A DNA stretch of 64,000 nucleotides from Thermomonas sp. HDW16 (GCF_011302915.1 NZ_CP049872.1:1054001-1118000), one strand, 5' to 3'. Shown: positions 14,285 through 23,635, counted from the first letter of the stretch. Numbers and translations are program-made. Notes: generated by a model not told the origin, from the sequence alone.

Positions 14285-15103
14285 TTACTTGAACGCCGCA
14301 GCGTAACCGGACTGCACGATGCTTTTCTGCAGGGCATCGCTGAGCTTGAGGTTGCCGGCGACCAGTTGACGGCCCACCAGGCCACGTGCATCCAGCGGGC
14401 CGGTGGCGGCACCACGGAAATCGCAGACGCGACCGCCGGCTTCGCGCACCAGCAGCACGCCGGCGGCGATGTCCCAAGGCTTCACCCCGGCTTCGAAATA
14501 ACCGTCGGCGCGTCCGCAGGCCACGTAAGCCAGGTCGAGCGCGGCGGAGCCGGTGCGGCGGATGTCCTCGGCATCGCGCAGCAGTTCGCGGATACATTCC
14601 AGTTGCGCCGGTGCGCGTTCGCGCTCGCGCGGCGGGAAGCCGGTGGCCAGCACCGCGCCGGCCAGCTCCTTGCGCTCGGAGACGCGGATGCGCTTGTCGT
14701 TGAGCACCGCGCCGCTGCCGCGGCTGGCGGTGAACAGCTCGTTGCGCAGCGGATCGAAGATCACCCCGTGCTGCACTTCGCCGCCCTCGACCAGGGCGAT
14801 CGACACGCACCAGTGGGGGAAACCGCGCAAGTAGTTGCTGGTGCCGTCCAGCGGATCGATCACGAAGACCGAATGGCCCTTGCCCTGCACGCCGCTTTCT
14901 TCGCCGAGGATGGCGAAATCCGGGTGGGCGCGGCGAAGTTCCTTGATCGCGGCTTTCTCCGCCTCTTCGTCCATGTCGCTGGCGAAGTCCATGCGGTCTT
15001 TCTCGACCACGTTGATCGCATCAAGCTTGTGCATGCCGCGCAGGAGCACGTTACCGGCCGCGCGGGCTGCCTTGACCATGACATTGACCACGGGTTTCTG
15101 CAT
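14285..15103 (-). CDS. suhB: Inositol-1-monophosphatase family protein SuhB
   Basis: A Mg-dependent phosphatase of the inositol monophosphatase superfamily; in Escherichia coli SuhB also acts with ribosomal RNA transcription complexes. The 272-residue protein has the metal-binding motifs [14 protein letters not shown] and the C-terminal [17 protein letters not shown], all intact. It is divergent from trmJ by 109 bases, the same pairing as in E. coli. A GAGG lies 9 bases before ATG 15103. Whether inositol phosphate is a true substrate here cannot be told. Confidence 0.95.
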   Translation of the reverse strand: MQKPVVNVMVKAARAAGNVLLRGMHKLDAINVVEKDRMDFASDMDEEAEKAAIKELRRAHPDFAILGEESGVQGKGHSVFVIDPLDGTSNYLRGFPHWCVSIALVEGGEVQHGVIFDPLRNELFTASRGSGAVLNDKRIRVSERKELAGAVLATGFPPRERERAPAQLECIRELLRDAEDIRRTGSAALDLAYVACGRADGYFEAGVKPWDIAAGVLLVREAGGRVCDFRGAATGPLDARGLVGRQLVAGNLKLSDALQKSIVQSGYAAAFK

Positions 15104-15200
15104 GGCGGAGCGCCTCGTAAGTGATGAGGTGTGCTGTTCTGGAGCACGACGGCAACGGGGGTAAAGAGCGAACCCGGCGCGGGGGCCGGGGCGCGCAGTT

Positions 15201-15206
15201 TACCAT
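15201..15206 (+). promoter_or_regulatory. Candidate -10 of a leaderless trmJ promoter
   Basis: TACCAT ends exactly six bases before ATG 15213, which would place the transcript start on the initiator A. There is no Shine-Dalgarno and no clear -35. Confidence 0.35.
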
Positions 15207-15212
15207 TCGCGG

Positions 15213-15998
15213 ATGGAGACTCGGCTCGAATCCGCTGCAAACAACCTGCGCATCGTCCTGGTGGGCACCCAGCACCCCGGCAATATTGGCTCGGCGGCGC
15301 GGGCGATGAAGACCATGGGTTTGTCCCGATTGGTGCTGGTGGCGCCGGAAAAGGCGCCGGATCGCGATACCCATGCGATGGCCGCAGGCGCCGACGACCT
15401 GGTGGAGACCGCGCCGGTGTTCGCCACACTGGCCGAAGCGGTGGCCGATTGCCGCTGGGTATTGGGCGCCACCGCGCGCAATCGCCGCATCCAGCTCGAG
15501 CCCCTGCACCCGCGGGATGCGGCGCAACGGGCCGTCGCTGCTACCACTAGCGGTCCGGTGGCCTTGGTGTTCGGGCGCGAACGGACGGGCCTGACCAATG
15601 AGGAGCTGCAGCTCTGCCATGCAGCAGTGCACATTCCGTCCGATCCGGCGTTCAGTTCCTTGAACCTGGCCGCCGCAGTGCAGGTGCTCAGCTACGAACT
15701 GCGTTGCTCACTGCTGGGCGATGCAGTGGCAGAGGCGTCTGCTGCGGTGCGTACCGCTCCCCCGGTTGAAGGCGTGGCCAGCCATGCGGAACTGGAGGGG
15801 TTCTTCGCCCAGTTGGGCGAGGCACTGGAGCAGATCGATTTCCACAAGGGCCGCGCGCCGGAATCCGCCATGCGCAAGTTGCGCCGGTTGTACCTGCGCG
15901 CCAATCTGGATAGCGCCGACGTGCGTCTGTTGCGCGGCGTCCTAGCGGATACCCAACGCATGGCGCGATTGGCCGGGCAGGCGGGTTCCGCAACGTGA
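15213..15998 (+). CDS. trmJ: tRNA (cytidine/uridine-2'-O-)-methyltransferase TrmJ
   Basis: A SpoU/SPOUT-family enzyme that 2'-O-methylates position 32 of several tRNAs with SAM. The 261-residue protein shows the three SPOUT motifs: NIGSAARAMK, VFGRERTGLTNEEL and SLNLAAAVQVLSYEL, plus the C-terminal extension typical of TrmJ. It is divergent from suhB as in other gammaproteobacteria. Its stop overlaps the GTG start of the next gene by four bases (GTGA), linking it in expression to the signalling pair that follows. Confidence 0.95.
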   Translation: METRLESAANNLRIVLVGTQHPGNIGSAARAMKTMGLSRLVLVAPEKAPDRDTHAMAAGADDLVETAPVFATLAEAVADCRWVLGATARNRRIQLEPLHPRDAAQRAVAATTSGPVALVFGRERTGLTNEELQLCHAAVHIPSDPAFSSLNLAAAVQVLSYELRCSLLGDAVAEASAAVRTAPPVEGVASHAELEGFFAQLGEALEQIDFHKGRAPESAMRKLRRLYLRANLDSADVRLLRGVLADTQRMARLAGQAGSAT

Positions 15999-16996
15999 AA
16001 AATCGGGTAGGCTCCGCACGGGGATCTGGGAAGTCCATCACATTGTCCTTCTTCTCGAAGCGAAGCCTGCGGATGCTGTTGGCCTGTCTGTTGGCGGGGT
16101 GGCTGCCATCGGCTCCGGCGCAGGACACCCTGCCGGCACAATCGGTAGAAGACGATGCCAGCGTGCTGGTGCTTGGCCGGGTCAGCGATGATCCGAAATC
16201 CCATTACGACCAGCTCAAGCCGCTGCTCGAATACGTCGTGCCGCGCATGGCCAATGTGGGCATCCGCAGCGGCCGCATCCTGATGGCCAAGGACCTGCAG
16301 CAGATGACCAGTTACCTGCGCCGCGGCCAGGTCGACTGGATCAACGAAACCGCCGGCAATGCCGCCCTGCTCGAACGTCGCGGCGTGGCCCGTTCCTTCC
16401 TTGTCACCGAACGCGACGGCGCCACCCGCTACCACAGCGTGTTTTTCGTCCGCCGCGACAGCCCGGTGCGCACGCTGGCCGACCTGGCCGGGCGCAGCGT
16501 CGCCTTCCAGAATCCGTATTCGACCAGTGCCTACTACCTGCCGGCGGCGAAGTTGCTCGATGCGGGCATGAAGCTGGAAGTGTTGCTGTCGCCGATGGAC
16601 AAGCCGGCGCCGGGCGCGGTGGGTTACTTGTTCGCGCGTACCGAACTCAACATCACCACCTGGGTGCACAAGCGCCTGGTCGATGCCGGCGTCTTCAGCA
16701 ACCTCGATTGGGCCAATCCGCAGCGCATGCCGCCCTCGTTCGCGCAGGACTTCCGCATCGTGGCGGCGACCGACGACGTGCCGCGCGCGCTGATGCTGAT
16801 GCGCAACGGCATGGACCCGAAGGTCGAGGCACGCCTGCGCGAAGTGCTGATGGAGGCCTCCACGGATCCCGACGCGGGCGAAGTGCTGCGCCGTTTCATC
16901 GGCACCTCGCGCTTCGTCCCGGTCAGCAGTGAAGACCGCATCGCGCTCGACAAGCTGGGCAACGGCGTGGCGCGCGTGCGTCTGGAGGTCGAGTGA
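15995..16996 (+). CDS. PhnD-like periplasmic substrate-binding protein linked to a GGDEF-EAL protein
   Basis: A 333-residue periplasmic binding protein of the phosphate/phosphonate (PhnD/SsuA-like) class. The N-terminus holds a long basic region and hydrophobic core (about residues 27-41, ending APAQD), consistent with a Sec signal peptide. The body contains LADLAGRSVAFQNPYSTSAYYLPA, a segment shared by PhnD-type proteins. Start GTG 15995 overlaps trmJ; ATG 16073 would give a shorter, more usual signal peptide. No ABC permease or ATPase gene is adjacent. Instead it overlaps the gene for a membrane GGDEF-EAL protein, so it most likely senses a ligand for that protein. The ligand is unknown. 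Confidence 0.85.
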   Translation: MKNRVGSARGSGKSITLSFFSKRSLRMLLACLLAGWLPSAPAQDTLPAQSVEDDASVLVLGRVSDDPKSHYDQLKPLLEYVVPRMANVGIRSGRILMAKDLQQMTSYLRRGQVDWINETAGNAALLERRGVARSFLVTERDGATRYHSVFFVRRDSPVRTLADLAGRSVAFQNPYSTSAYYLPAAKLLDAGMKLEVLLSPMDKPAPGAVGYLFARTELNITTWVHKRLVDAGVFSNLDWANPQRMPPSFAQDFRIVAATDDVPRALMLMRNGMDPKVEARLREVLMEASTDPDAGEVLRRFIGTSRFVPVSSEDRIALDKLGNGVARVRLEVE

Positions 16997-19131
16997 AGCG
17001 GCCACGGCTTGGCCTGCAATCGCGGTTCATCGCCGCGATCATCGGCCTGCTCGCGATCGTGGTGATGGTGATGCTGCTGCTGTGGCAGCGCCAGCAGGCC
17101 AGCCAGCATGAAGTCAGCGACGTGACCCGGCAAGCGATGCACGGCCTGTTGTCGGAACAGGTACGCGTGGACGGCGAGGCGGAAGTGCGCCAACTCGCCG
17201 AGGCGTTGACCAACCCCTTGTATTACTTCGACCTGGACGCGATCGGCACGCTGGCGCGCGCGGCGTTGCGCGAATCCGACGTCGAATATGTGCTGGTCTA
17301 CGACCCGCAGGGCCGCATCCTGCACGACGGCTCCGGCGACATCGCCGCCTACGGGCAGCCGATGGGCGATGCGCTGGCGAAGGAAGTGATTGCCGCCAAC
17401 GGCCCGCATACGCGTGCGGTCGGACAGGTGCTGGACGTGTCCAGCCCGATCCTGGTTGGCGACCAGCGGCTCGGCGGCGTGCGCATCGGCTATTCGATGG
17501 CGGGCATGGCGCGCGCCGAAGACCTGGCCATGCGCGGCCTGCGCGGACGCATCGACGAGGTTGGGCGCCGCAATTTCGTCTGGTTGCTGCTGCTTTGCGT
17601 GGCGCTGGGCGGGGTGGGCCTGGCGGCGGCGGTGCTGGTGCAGCGGGTGCTTGTGCGGCCGATCAAGCAGCTCGGCGATGCCGCGCGCGAGATCGAAGTG
17701 GGCAACTTCTCGCTACCGGTGCCGCAGACCGAGCGCGACGACGAACTCGGCGATCTGGTACGCACCTTCGACCGCATGCGCGAAAGCGTGGCCAAGCACG
17801 ACCGCGACATCCGCCGCGTGGCCTACAGCGATGCGCTGACCGGCTTGTCGAACCGACTGGCGTTCCGCGAATCGCTCGACCAGCGTTTGCGTTCGTTGCA
17901 GGGCGCGGGCCGGCAGCTGGCCTTGCTGTTCGCCGACCTCGACGATTTCAAACGGGTCAACGACACGCTCGGACATGAGGCGGGCGATGAAGTGCTGCTG
18001 CAGGTCGCGGGGCGCATCGACCGTGCGGTGAAGTCGATCGAAGGCGCCGATGCGATGGTGGCGCGTTTCGGTGGCGACGAATTCGTGATCCTGCTGCAGT
18101 CCAGCGACGACGAGCCGAATGGCGACGTGCGCGACATGGTCACCCAACTGGCGAAGGTGCTGGTGGCCGATCTCGGTGAGCCATTGATCCTGCATGGCCG
18201 CCAGGTGTTCCTGGGCTCGTCGGTCGGCGTGGCGCTGTTCCCGGACGACGCGGAGAGCGCTTCGCTGCTGATGAAGAACGGCGACATCGCGATGTACCAG
18301 GCCAAGGTGGCCGGCAAGAACTGCTACCGCTTCTACAGCCGCACCATGGATCAGGCGGTGGAACGGCGGATGCGGATGGAACACGAACTGCGCGGCGCCT
18401 GGGGTCGTGGTGAACTCAGCCTGGCCTACCAGCCGATTTACCGCACCCGCGACCGCGTGCTGGTCGGCGCCGAAGCATTGCTGCGCTGGAACCATCCGGA
18501 GGATGGCGCGATCTCGCCGGCGGTGTTCATCGAGGTGGCGGAGCAGAGCGGCCTGATCGAATCGATCGGCCCGGAAGTCATGCGTGCCGCCTGCCAGGAA
18601 GCTGCGCGCTGGCGCACGCCAGACGGCGCCGGCGAGCCGCCGTTCGTATCGGTCAATGTCTCCTCGCGGCAGTTGCGCAGTACCGACCTGGTGCAGCAGA
18701 TCGGCAGCGCGCTGCAGGAGGCGGCATTGGCACCGGAACGCCTGCACGTGGAACTCACCGAGACGGCGGTGATCAGCGACGAAGCCAACGCCACCGCCTT
18801 GCTGGCCCGCCTGCGCGATGCCGGTGTACGGGTCTGGCTGGACGATTTCGGCACCGGCTATTCCAGCCTGAGCCACTTGCGCCGCGTGCAGGTCGACGGC
18901 CTGAAGATCGACCGCAGCTTCATCACCGACCTGTTGCGTGATCCGGACGACCTTGCGTTGACCAGCGCGATCATCGCGATGGCGCATTCGATGGGAATCG
19001 TTGTTGTCGCCGAGGGCGTGGAAAAGCAGGGCCAGTACGACCTGCTGCGCGAGCGCGATTGCGACCTGGTGCAGGGTTACTGGCTGGGCCACCCGGTTCC
19101 GGCCGCCGAGTTCGTCAAACTGCTCGGCTGA
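16993..19131 (+). CDS. Membrane diguanylate cyclase/phosphodiesterase (HAMP-GGDEF-EAL)
   Basis: A 712-residue inner-membrane c-di-GMP enzyme. Order: transmembrane helix (~12-31), periplasmic sensor (~32-193), second helix (~195-217), HAMP (~215-270), GGDEF (~278-445, intact RFGGDEF near residue 360) and EAL (~460-705, intact EAL near 493, ELTE, DDFGTGYSSL, KIDRSFI and AEGVE). The RxxD inhibitory site before GGDEF is not seen. Both catalytic domains look competent, so it may make or degrade c-di-GMP. GTG start overlaps the binding-protein stop (GTGA). This resembles the NspS-MbaA and ScrB-ScrC pairs of Vibrio, but with a PhnD-type binding protein. Confidence 0.95.
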   Translation: MKRPRLGLQSRFIAAIIGLLAIVVMVMLLLWQRQQASQHEVSDVTRQAMHGLLSEQVRVDGEAEVRQLAEALTNPLYYFDLDAIGTLARAALRESDVEYVLVYDPQGRILHDGSGDIAAYGQPMGDALAKEVIAANGPHTRAVGQVLDVSSPILVGDQRLGGVRIGYSMAGMARAEDLAMRGLRGRIDEVGRRNFVWLLLLCVALGGVGLAAAVLVQRVLVRPIKQLGDAAREIEVGNFSLPVPQTERDDELGDLVRTFDRMRESVAKHDRDIRRVAYSDALTGLSNRLAFRESLDQRLRSLQGAGRQLALLFADLDDFKRVNDTLGHEAGDEVLLQVAGRIDRAVKSIEGADAMVARFGGDEFVILLQSSDDEPNGDVRDMVTQLAKVLVADLGEPLILHGRQVFLGSSVGVALFPDDAESASLLMKNGDIAMYQAKVAGKNCYRFYSRTMDQAVERRMRMEHELRGAWGRGELSLAYQPIYRTRDRVLVGAEALLRWNHPEDGAISPAVFIEVAEQSGLIESIGPEVMRAACQEAARWRTPDGAGEPPFVSVNVSSRQLRSTDLVQQIGSALQEAALAPERLHVELTETAVISDEANATALLARLRDAGVRVWLDDFGTGYSSLSHLRRVQVDGLKIDRSFITDLLRDPDDLALTSAIIAMAHSMGIVVVAEGVEKQGQYDLLRERDCDLVQGYWLGHPVPAAEFVKLLG

Positions 19132-19158
19132 GCGGGTGCCGGCGCGCTTGCGTCCTGC

Positions 19159-19806
19159 CTAGAAAAGTCGGTCGATCCAGGGCTGGACCAGCGCGATCAA
19201 TCCGCCCGACAGCGCGCCGGTGGTGGTCAACGCAACCAGGCCGATACCCCAGGCCGCCAGCATCAGCAGGCCATCGCGTTCCAGCAACGCCAGCGCATAG
19301 ACCAGGATGATCGCGCCGAGCAGGTAGTTGGTGAACGGGATCGGCAGCGACAGCAATATGCCGAGCAACAGCAGGAGCAACCCGGTGAACGCCGAGGCGA
19401 TGCGGTAATCGAGGATCGCGGGGAGGCGCGGGCGCACCACGCGTTCCAGCCGTCGCAACCACGGATCGACGATGCGCTCGAAACGCGCCAGTGCCTGCCG
19501 CTTCGGACCACGGGTGGCGATGAACCGCGGCAGCCACGGCCGGCGCAGGCCGACCAGCAATTGCGCGGCGATCAACACCACCAGTGGGCCGCTGAGCGCG
19601 CCGCCGATCGGTATCGGGATGAATGCCGGCAGCGTGGCGACGAACAGCAACATGCCGAACGCGCGCCGGCCCAGCCCGGCCATCAATGCATTGAAGTCGA
19701 GTGTCTGCTCGCGGTCGCCATCGAGCAATGCGTCCAGGATCGCGCGGGTGCCGGCTTCGCGCGACTTGCGTGCGCCGTTGCCGGCCGGCTCAGGCGTCGT
19801 CGTCAT
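19159..19806 (-). CDS. ExoD-family membrane protein
   Basis: A 215-residue inner-membrane protein of the ExoD (exopolysaccharide synthesis) family. After a soluble N-terminus there are about four to five hydrophobic segments, including AFGMLLFVATLPAFIPIPIG, which matches the conserved ExoD core with its proline pattern, and LLLLLGILLSLPIPFTNYL. The biochemical role is not established; rhizobial exoD mutants have altered exopolysaccharide and alkali sensitivity. ATG 19806 lies inside the 3' end of the upstream CNNM-type gene (17-base overlap), so the two are one transcription unit. Confidence 0.82.
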   Translation of the reverse strand: MTTTPEPAGNGARKSREAGTRAILDALLDGDREQTLDFNALMAGLGRRAFGMLLFVATLPAFIPIPIGGALSGPLVVLIAAQLLVGLRRPWLPRFIATRGPKRQALARFERIVDPWLRRLERVVRPRLPAILDYRIASAFTGLLLLLLGILLSLPIPFTNYLLGAIILVYALALLERDGLLMLAAWGIGLVALTTTGALSGGLIALVQPWIDRLF

Positions 19807-21118
19807 CGGCGCCGCCCCGGGCGTCGGGCATGCGCTGCAGCAGCAGCTTGTCGATCCGGGGCCCGTCCAGGTCCACTACTTCCACCCGCCACAGGCCCAG
19901 CTGAAAATGCTCGCCGACATGCGGAATACGACCGAAATGGGCAATCACCAGTCCGGCGGCGGTGTGATAGTCGTGCTCTTCGCTGTCCGGCAGGCGCTCG
20001 CCGGTGAGTTCGCGCAATTCGTCGATGTGCAGGCCGCCATCGACCAGCAGCGAACCGTCGTGGCGTTCGACCACCAATGCTTCCTCGTCGTGCTCTTCGC
20101 CCGCCTGCAGGCGGCCGAGCACCACGCCCATCACGTCGCTGATGGTGACCAGGCCCTGGATATCGCCGTATTCGTCGACCACCAACGCCAGCGATTGCTG
20201 TTCCTCGCGGAGGATTTCCAGCAGTTTCAGCGCGTGGGTGGAATCCGACACGAACAGCGGCTTGCGCAGTTCGCGGAACAGGTCGGGCTGGCGCAGTTCG
20301 AGCTGGTCGAGCAGGTGCTTGACCTCCAGGATGCCCATCACGTCGCTGTCGTCGCCGCGATAGACCGGATAGCGCGAGAACGGGGTTTCGCGCATCGCGT
20401 CCATGTTCTCCTGGAAGCCGGCGGCCGCGTCCAGCCAGGTGATGTCGGTGCGCGGGGTCATCATGCTGGCCGCGGTGCGGTCGCCCAGGCGCATCACCCG
20501 GTTCATCATGTTGCGCTCGTCCAGGTCGATCACGCCCTGCTCGTGGCTTTCGCTCACCAGCAGGTGGATCTCCTCTTCGGTGATCGCGCTGCGCGCATCG
20601 TTGCGGATGCCCAGCATGCGCAGCACGCCGCGGTTGATCGCGCCCAGCACGAACACGATGGGTTTCGCCGCCCGCGACAACGCATCCAGCGGGATCGCCA
20701 CCCGGCTGGCGATCGCCTCCGGGTTGGTCAGCGCCAGCCGCTTGGGGATGAGTTCGCCGAAGATCACCGAACAGGCGGTGATCAGCGCCACCGCGGTGCC
20801 GATGCCGATCGGATGCGCGTATTGGCCCAGGGCGGACCAGGTGCGTTCCAGCCAGGTCGCGATCTTGTCGCCCAGGGCATCGCCGCCCAGCACACCGGTC
20901 AGGATGGTGATCAGGGTGATGCCGACTTGCACGGTCGACAGCAGGTTGTCCGGGTGCTCGGCCAGCGCCAGCGCCTTGCGCGCGCCGCGGCTGGGGTTGT
21001 CCGGGTCTTCGGCCAGCTGCTTCAGGCGCAGCTTGCGCGAGGTCATCAGCGCCATTTCCGAGATCGCGAAAAAGGCGTTGAGCACGATCAGGGCGGCAAC
21101 CACCAGCAACTCAGCCAT
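19790..21118 (-). CDS. HlyC/CorC (CNNM)-type membrane protein with CBS pair
   Basis: A 442-residue inner-membrane protein with an N-terminal DUF21/CNNM domain of about four helices (residues 1-190; ALIVLNAFFAISEMALMTSR is the family start), two CBS domains (about 205-330) and a C-terminal CorC/HlyC domain (about 345-430). Such proteins act in Mg/Co efflux or resistance, and the CBS pair binds adenine nucleotides. ATG 21118 (MAELL) was chosen over an earlier in-frame start because it begins with the family sequence. The C-terminus is acidic. It is distinct from the soluble CorC encoded at 36254-37135. Confidence 0.9.
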   Translation of the reverse strand: MAELLVVAALIVLNAFFAISEMALMTSRKLRLKQLAEDPDNPSRGARKALALAEHPDNLLSTVQVGITLITILTGVLGGDALGDKIATWLERTWSALGQYAHPIGIGTAVALITACSVIFGELIPKRLALTNPEAIASRVAIPLDALSRAAKPIVFVLGAINRGVLRMLGIRNDARSAITEEEIHLLVSESHEQGVIDLDERNMMNRVMRLGDRTAASMMTPRTDITWLDAAAGFQENMDAMRETPFSRYPVYRGDDSDVMGILEVKHLLDQLELRQPDLFRELRKPLFVSDSTHALKLLEILREEQQSLALVVDEYGDIQGLVTISDVMGVVLGRLQAGEEHDEEALVVERHDGSLLVDGGLHIDELRELTGERLPDSEEHDYHTAAGLVIAHFGRIPHVGEHFQLGLWRVEVVDLDGPRIDKLLLQRMPDARGGADDDDA

Positions 21119-21335
21119 GGAAGCGGGCGGCCTTCTGGGCAAGGGGGTTGGCGTGCCAAGCCGGCGCGGCCCGGTGGCGGGAACGGTGGGTCAACGGCGG
21201 TGGTCGGGGGGATTCGTCCATGGCATGCGCCGAGGCGCGTCAGGATGATAGCAGGGCGGAAATGCGCGCCAGCTGCGCAAATGGTCATCGAGCGGTCATA
21301 ATTCCGCCCCTACGTCACCCGACCGGCAGGCCGCC

Positions 21336-21962
21336 ATGTTTTCGTTGCAGACCATTTTCGGCCAGGGCAAGCAGTTCTATGCCCTGTTCAACGAAGCGGC
21401 CGATGCCGCCTACGACAGCACCAAGGCCCTGCACGCGATGCTGAGGGATCGCGAGCGGCAGCCGTCGATGGAGCCGTTCAAGCACGCCCGCCAGCGCGAA
21501 CGCGTGGCCAGCGACAAGATCAGCCAGGCGTTGCTGGACAGCTTCATCACGCCGTTCGAACGCGAGGACATTGAGGCGTTGGGTTCCGCGTTGTACAAGA
21601 TCCCAAAGCAGGTCGAACGCTTCGCCGATCGCTACGCGCTGGCCCAGCACCGGCTGACCGGCATCGATTTCGCCCCGCGCGCGGCCATGCTGGAGCAGGC
21701 CGCCGGCGTGGTGGTGGAGATGGTGCGCGAGCTGCACAGCCTGCGCCTGGAGCCGATGAAGGCGCTGAACGACCGCTTGCGGGTGATCGAGATGGAAGCC
21801 GACCGGCTGATCCTGGAACTGCACCGCGAGATCTATTCCGGCAATCTCGATGCCGGCGAGATGTTCCTCCTCAAGGAGTTCTTCGAGATCATGGAAAAGG
21901 CCATCGACCGCTGCCGCGAGGCGGGCGTGGTGGCCTACGAGATCGTGCTGAAGAATTCCTGA
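21336..21962 (+). CDS. DUF47/PhoU-like phosphate transport regulator
   Basis: A 208-residue all-helical cytoplasmic protein of the DUF47 (TIGR00153) family, distantly related to PhoU. These proteins are nearly always encoded beside low-affinity Pit phosphate transporters and are thought to regulate them, as here (pit follows after 21 bases). The helical, charged sequence contains the typical YALFNEAADAAYDSTKALH start region. A CATAAT hexamer at 21295-21300 may be part of the promoter. The 217-base gap upstream holds nothing else recognisable. Confidence 0.9.
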   Translation: MFSLQTIFGQGKQFYALFNEAADAAYDSTKALHAMLRDRERQPSMEPFKHARQRERVASDKISQALLDSFITPFEREDIEALGSALYKIPKQVERFADRYALAQHRLTGIDFAPRAAMLEQAAGVVVEMVRELHSLRLEPMKALNDRLRVIEMEADRLILELHREIYSGNLDAGEMFLLKEFFEIMEKAIDRCREAGVVAYEIVLKNS

Positions 21963-21983
21963 TCCGGCGACCGGAGACGCAAG

Positions 21984-23105
21984 ATGCTGACCCTGTTGCT
22001 GCTGGTGATCCTGTTCGCGCTCATCTTCGAGTTCATCAACGGGTTCCACGACACCGCCAACTCCATCGCCACCGTGGTCGCGACCAAGGTGCTGTCGCCC
22101 GGGCAAGCGGTGATGCTGGCGGCCTCGATGAACCTGGTCGGTGCCTTTGCCGGCACCGCGGTGGCCAAGACCATTTCGTCCGGCCTGATCGACACCGAAG
22201 TGGTCACGGTGACTTCGCAGGTGCTGATCTGCGCGCTGGCCGGCGGCATCACCTGGAACCTGATCACCTGGTGGCTGGGCCTGCCGTCCTCATCCTCGCA
22301 CGCGCTGATTGGCGGCCTGTGCGGCGCGGCGCTGGCCGCCTCGCACAACAACTGGCATGCATTGATCTGGTCGAAGCTGGGCGATGCCGGCTGGACGACC
22401 AACAAGGGCCTGTTGTGGAAGGTGGCGGTGCCGATGGTCAGTTCACCGATCGCCGGTTTCACCCTGGGCGTGCTGATCCTGGGGTTGCTGTACGCGATCA
22501 TCTGGGCGATGGGCAAGGCCGGGGGCACGCTGGCGCGGATGGCGCGGCCGCGCTGGGTCAACGCCTTCTTCGGCAAGGCGCAGATCTTCTCCGCCGGTTA
22601 CATGGGGTTCGCCCACGGCAAGCAGGATGCGCAGAAGACCATGGGCATCATCGCCCTGGCGATCTTCACTGCGCAGGAAGCTGGCACCCTGGACAACCTG
22701 CCGACGTGGCTGCAGTTCATCCACCCGGGCGGCGGCAAGGACGATATCGATGCCTGGATCATCGCCACCTGCGCGCTGGTGATGGCGGCCGGTACCGCGA
22801 TGGGTGGTTGGCGGATCATCAAGACGTTGGGACACAAGATGGTCAAGCTGCAGCCGATCGACGGTTTCGCCGCCGAAACTGCGTCAGCCACCATCCTGGT
22901 CACCGCGTCCAGCTTCGGCATGCCGGTCTCGACCACCCACAGCATCTCCACCGCGATCATGGGCGTGGGCTTCGGCAAGAACCCGCGCAAGCTCAAGTTC
23001 ACCGTGATCGAGCGCATCGTCTGGGCATGGATCCTCACCATCCCGGCTGCGGGCGGGATCGCCTACGGCTTGTTGCGGCTGGCCGAGGCACTGGGCTGGA
23101 GCTGA
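21984..23105 (+). CDS. pit: Low-affinity inorganic phosphate transporter (Pit family)
   Basis: A 373-residue inner-membrane symporter that takes up metal-phosphate complexes with protons. The PiT signature GFHDTANSIATVVATKVL occurs near residue 14 and its inverted repeat partner, GMPVSTTHSISTAIMGVG, near residue 313; roughly ten hydrophobic segments lie between and around them. GGAG precedes ATG 21984. It forms an operon with the DUF47 gene and ends at a strong terminator. Confidence 0.95.
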   Translation: MLTLLLLVILFALIFEFINGFHDTANSIATVVATKVLSPGQAVMLAASMNLVGAFAGTAVAKTISSGLIDTEVVTVTSQVLICALAGGITWNLITWWLGLPSSSSHALIGGLCGAALAASHNNWHALIWSKLGDAGWTTNKGLLWKVAVPMVSSPIAGFTLGVLILGLLYAIIWAMGKAGGTLARMARPRWVNAFFGKAQIFSAGYMGFAHGKQDAQKTMGIIALAIFTAQEAGTLDNLPTWLQFIHPGGGKDDIDAWIIATCALVMAAGTAMGGWRIIKTLGHKMVKLQPIDGFAAETASATILVTASSFGMPVSTTHSISTAIMGVGFGKNPRKLKFTVIERIVWAWILTIPAAGGIAYGLLRLAEALGWS

Positions 23106-23120
23106 GTGGTTGGATCGTTG

Positions 23121-23160
23121 CGAAACGAAAAGGCCCGCGTCAGCGGGCCTTTTCGTTTCG
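23121..23160. terminator. Bidirectional intrinsic terminator after pit
   Basis: A perfect 18-base-pair stem with a 4-base loop (GTCA). Each strand reads a GC core (GGCCCGC/GCGGGCC) and then TTTTCGTTTCG, so it serves both pit and the convergent YbjN-like gene. Confidence 0.93.
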
Positions 23161-23178
23161 GGGAATATCCGGCTGCGT

Positions 23179-23607
23179 TCAGAGCAAATCGCCGCCTGCT
23201 GACATGCGTCGTTCCATCTCGTCGCCGGTTCCGCCGATTTCGAGCACCAAGCGGTCGATCTCGGCGGCGTCCAGGCAGTCGTAGGGGCGGTTCTCGCACA
23301 ATTGCAGGTAGGGCACGCCGTCGAGTTCGCCGATCGCCAGGTAGCCCACCCGGCTTCCCCAGTTGAAGGCCAGTGCACGACGTGCGTCCAAGCCGGTGGT
23401 CGGCGCGATCGCGGTGCTGACGCGCAGGAAATTGCGATTGTCGTCGTCCTGCATTTCCGACAGGAAGATCGCCTGGTGGCGCTTGCCTTGCGCCAGCGAC
23501 AGTTCCACGCACAGCACGAAGGGCTCCAGCAGGGTCAACTTGTAGCCGGAGGCGAGCAGGTGGCTGCGGATCTGTTCGAAGTTGTTCATAAGCTGCGCGG
23601 CGGACAT
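23179..23607 (-). CDS. YbjN-domain-like protein
   Basis: A 142-residue soluble protein resembling the YbjN / type III secretion chaperone-like fold: an N-terminal helix (MNNFEQIRSHLLASGYKL), a beta-rich centre with FLRVSTAIAP and a C-terminal helical segment (DAAEIDRLVLEIGGTGDEMERR). No catalytic motif is visible and the role is unknown. ATG 23607 or ATG 23589 (MNNFEQ) could start it; neither has a clear Shine-Dalgarno. The divergent alkyltransferase-like gene starts only 28 bases away, so their promoters must overlap coding sequence or each other. Confidence 0.7.
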   Translation of the reverse strand: MSAAQLMNNFEQIRSHLLASGYKLTLLEPFVLCVELSLAQGKRHQAIFLSEMQDDDNRNFLRVSTAIAPTTGLDARRALAFNWGSRVGYLAIGELDGVPYLQLCENRPYDCLDAAEIDRLVLEIGGTGDEMERRMSAGGDLL

Positions 23608-23622
23608 GTCGGGGGAAGCGAC

Positions 23623-23628
23623 TATGCT
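23623..23628 (+). promoter_or_regulatory. Candidate -10 of a leaderless atl promoter
   Basis: TATGCT ends 7 bases before ATG 23636, so a transcript starting about 7 bases after it would begin at or next to the start codon. No Shine-Dalgarno and no convincing -35. Confidence 0.35.
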
Positions 23629-23635
23629 AACCCGG

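Noticed and set aside
15692..17005. 437-residue open frame antisense to the binding-protein gene
   Set aside because: His/Arg-rich shadow without motifs.
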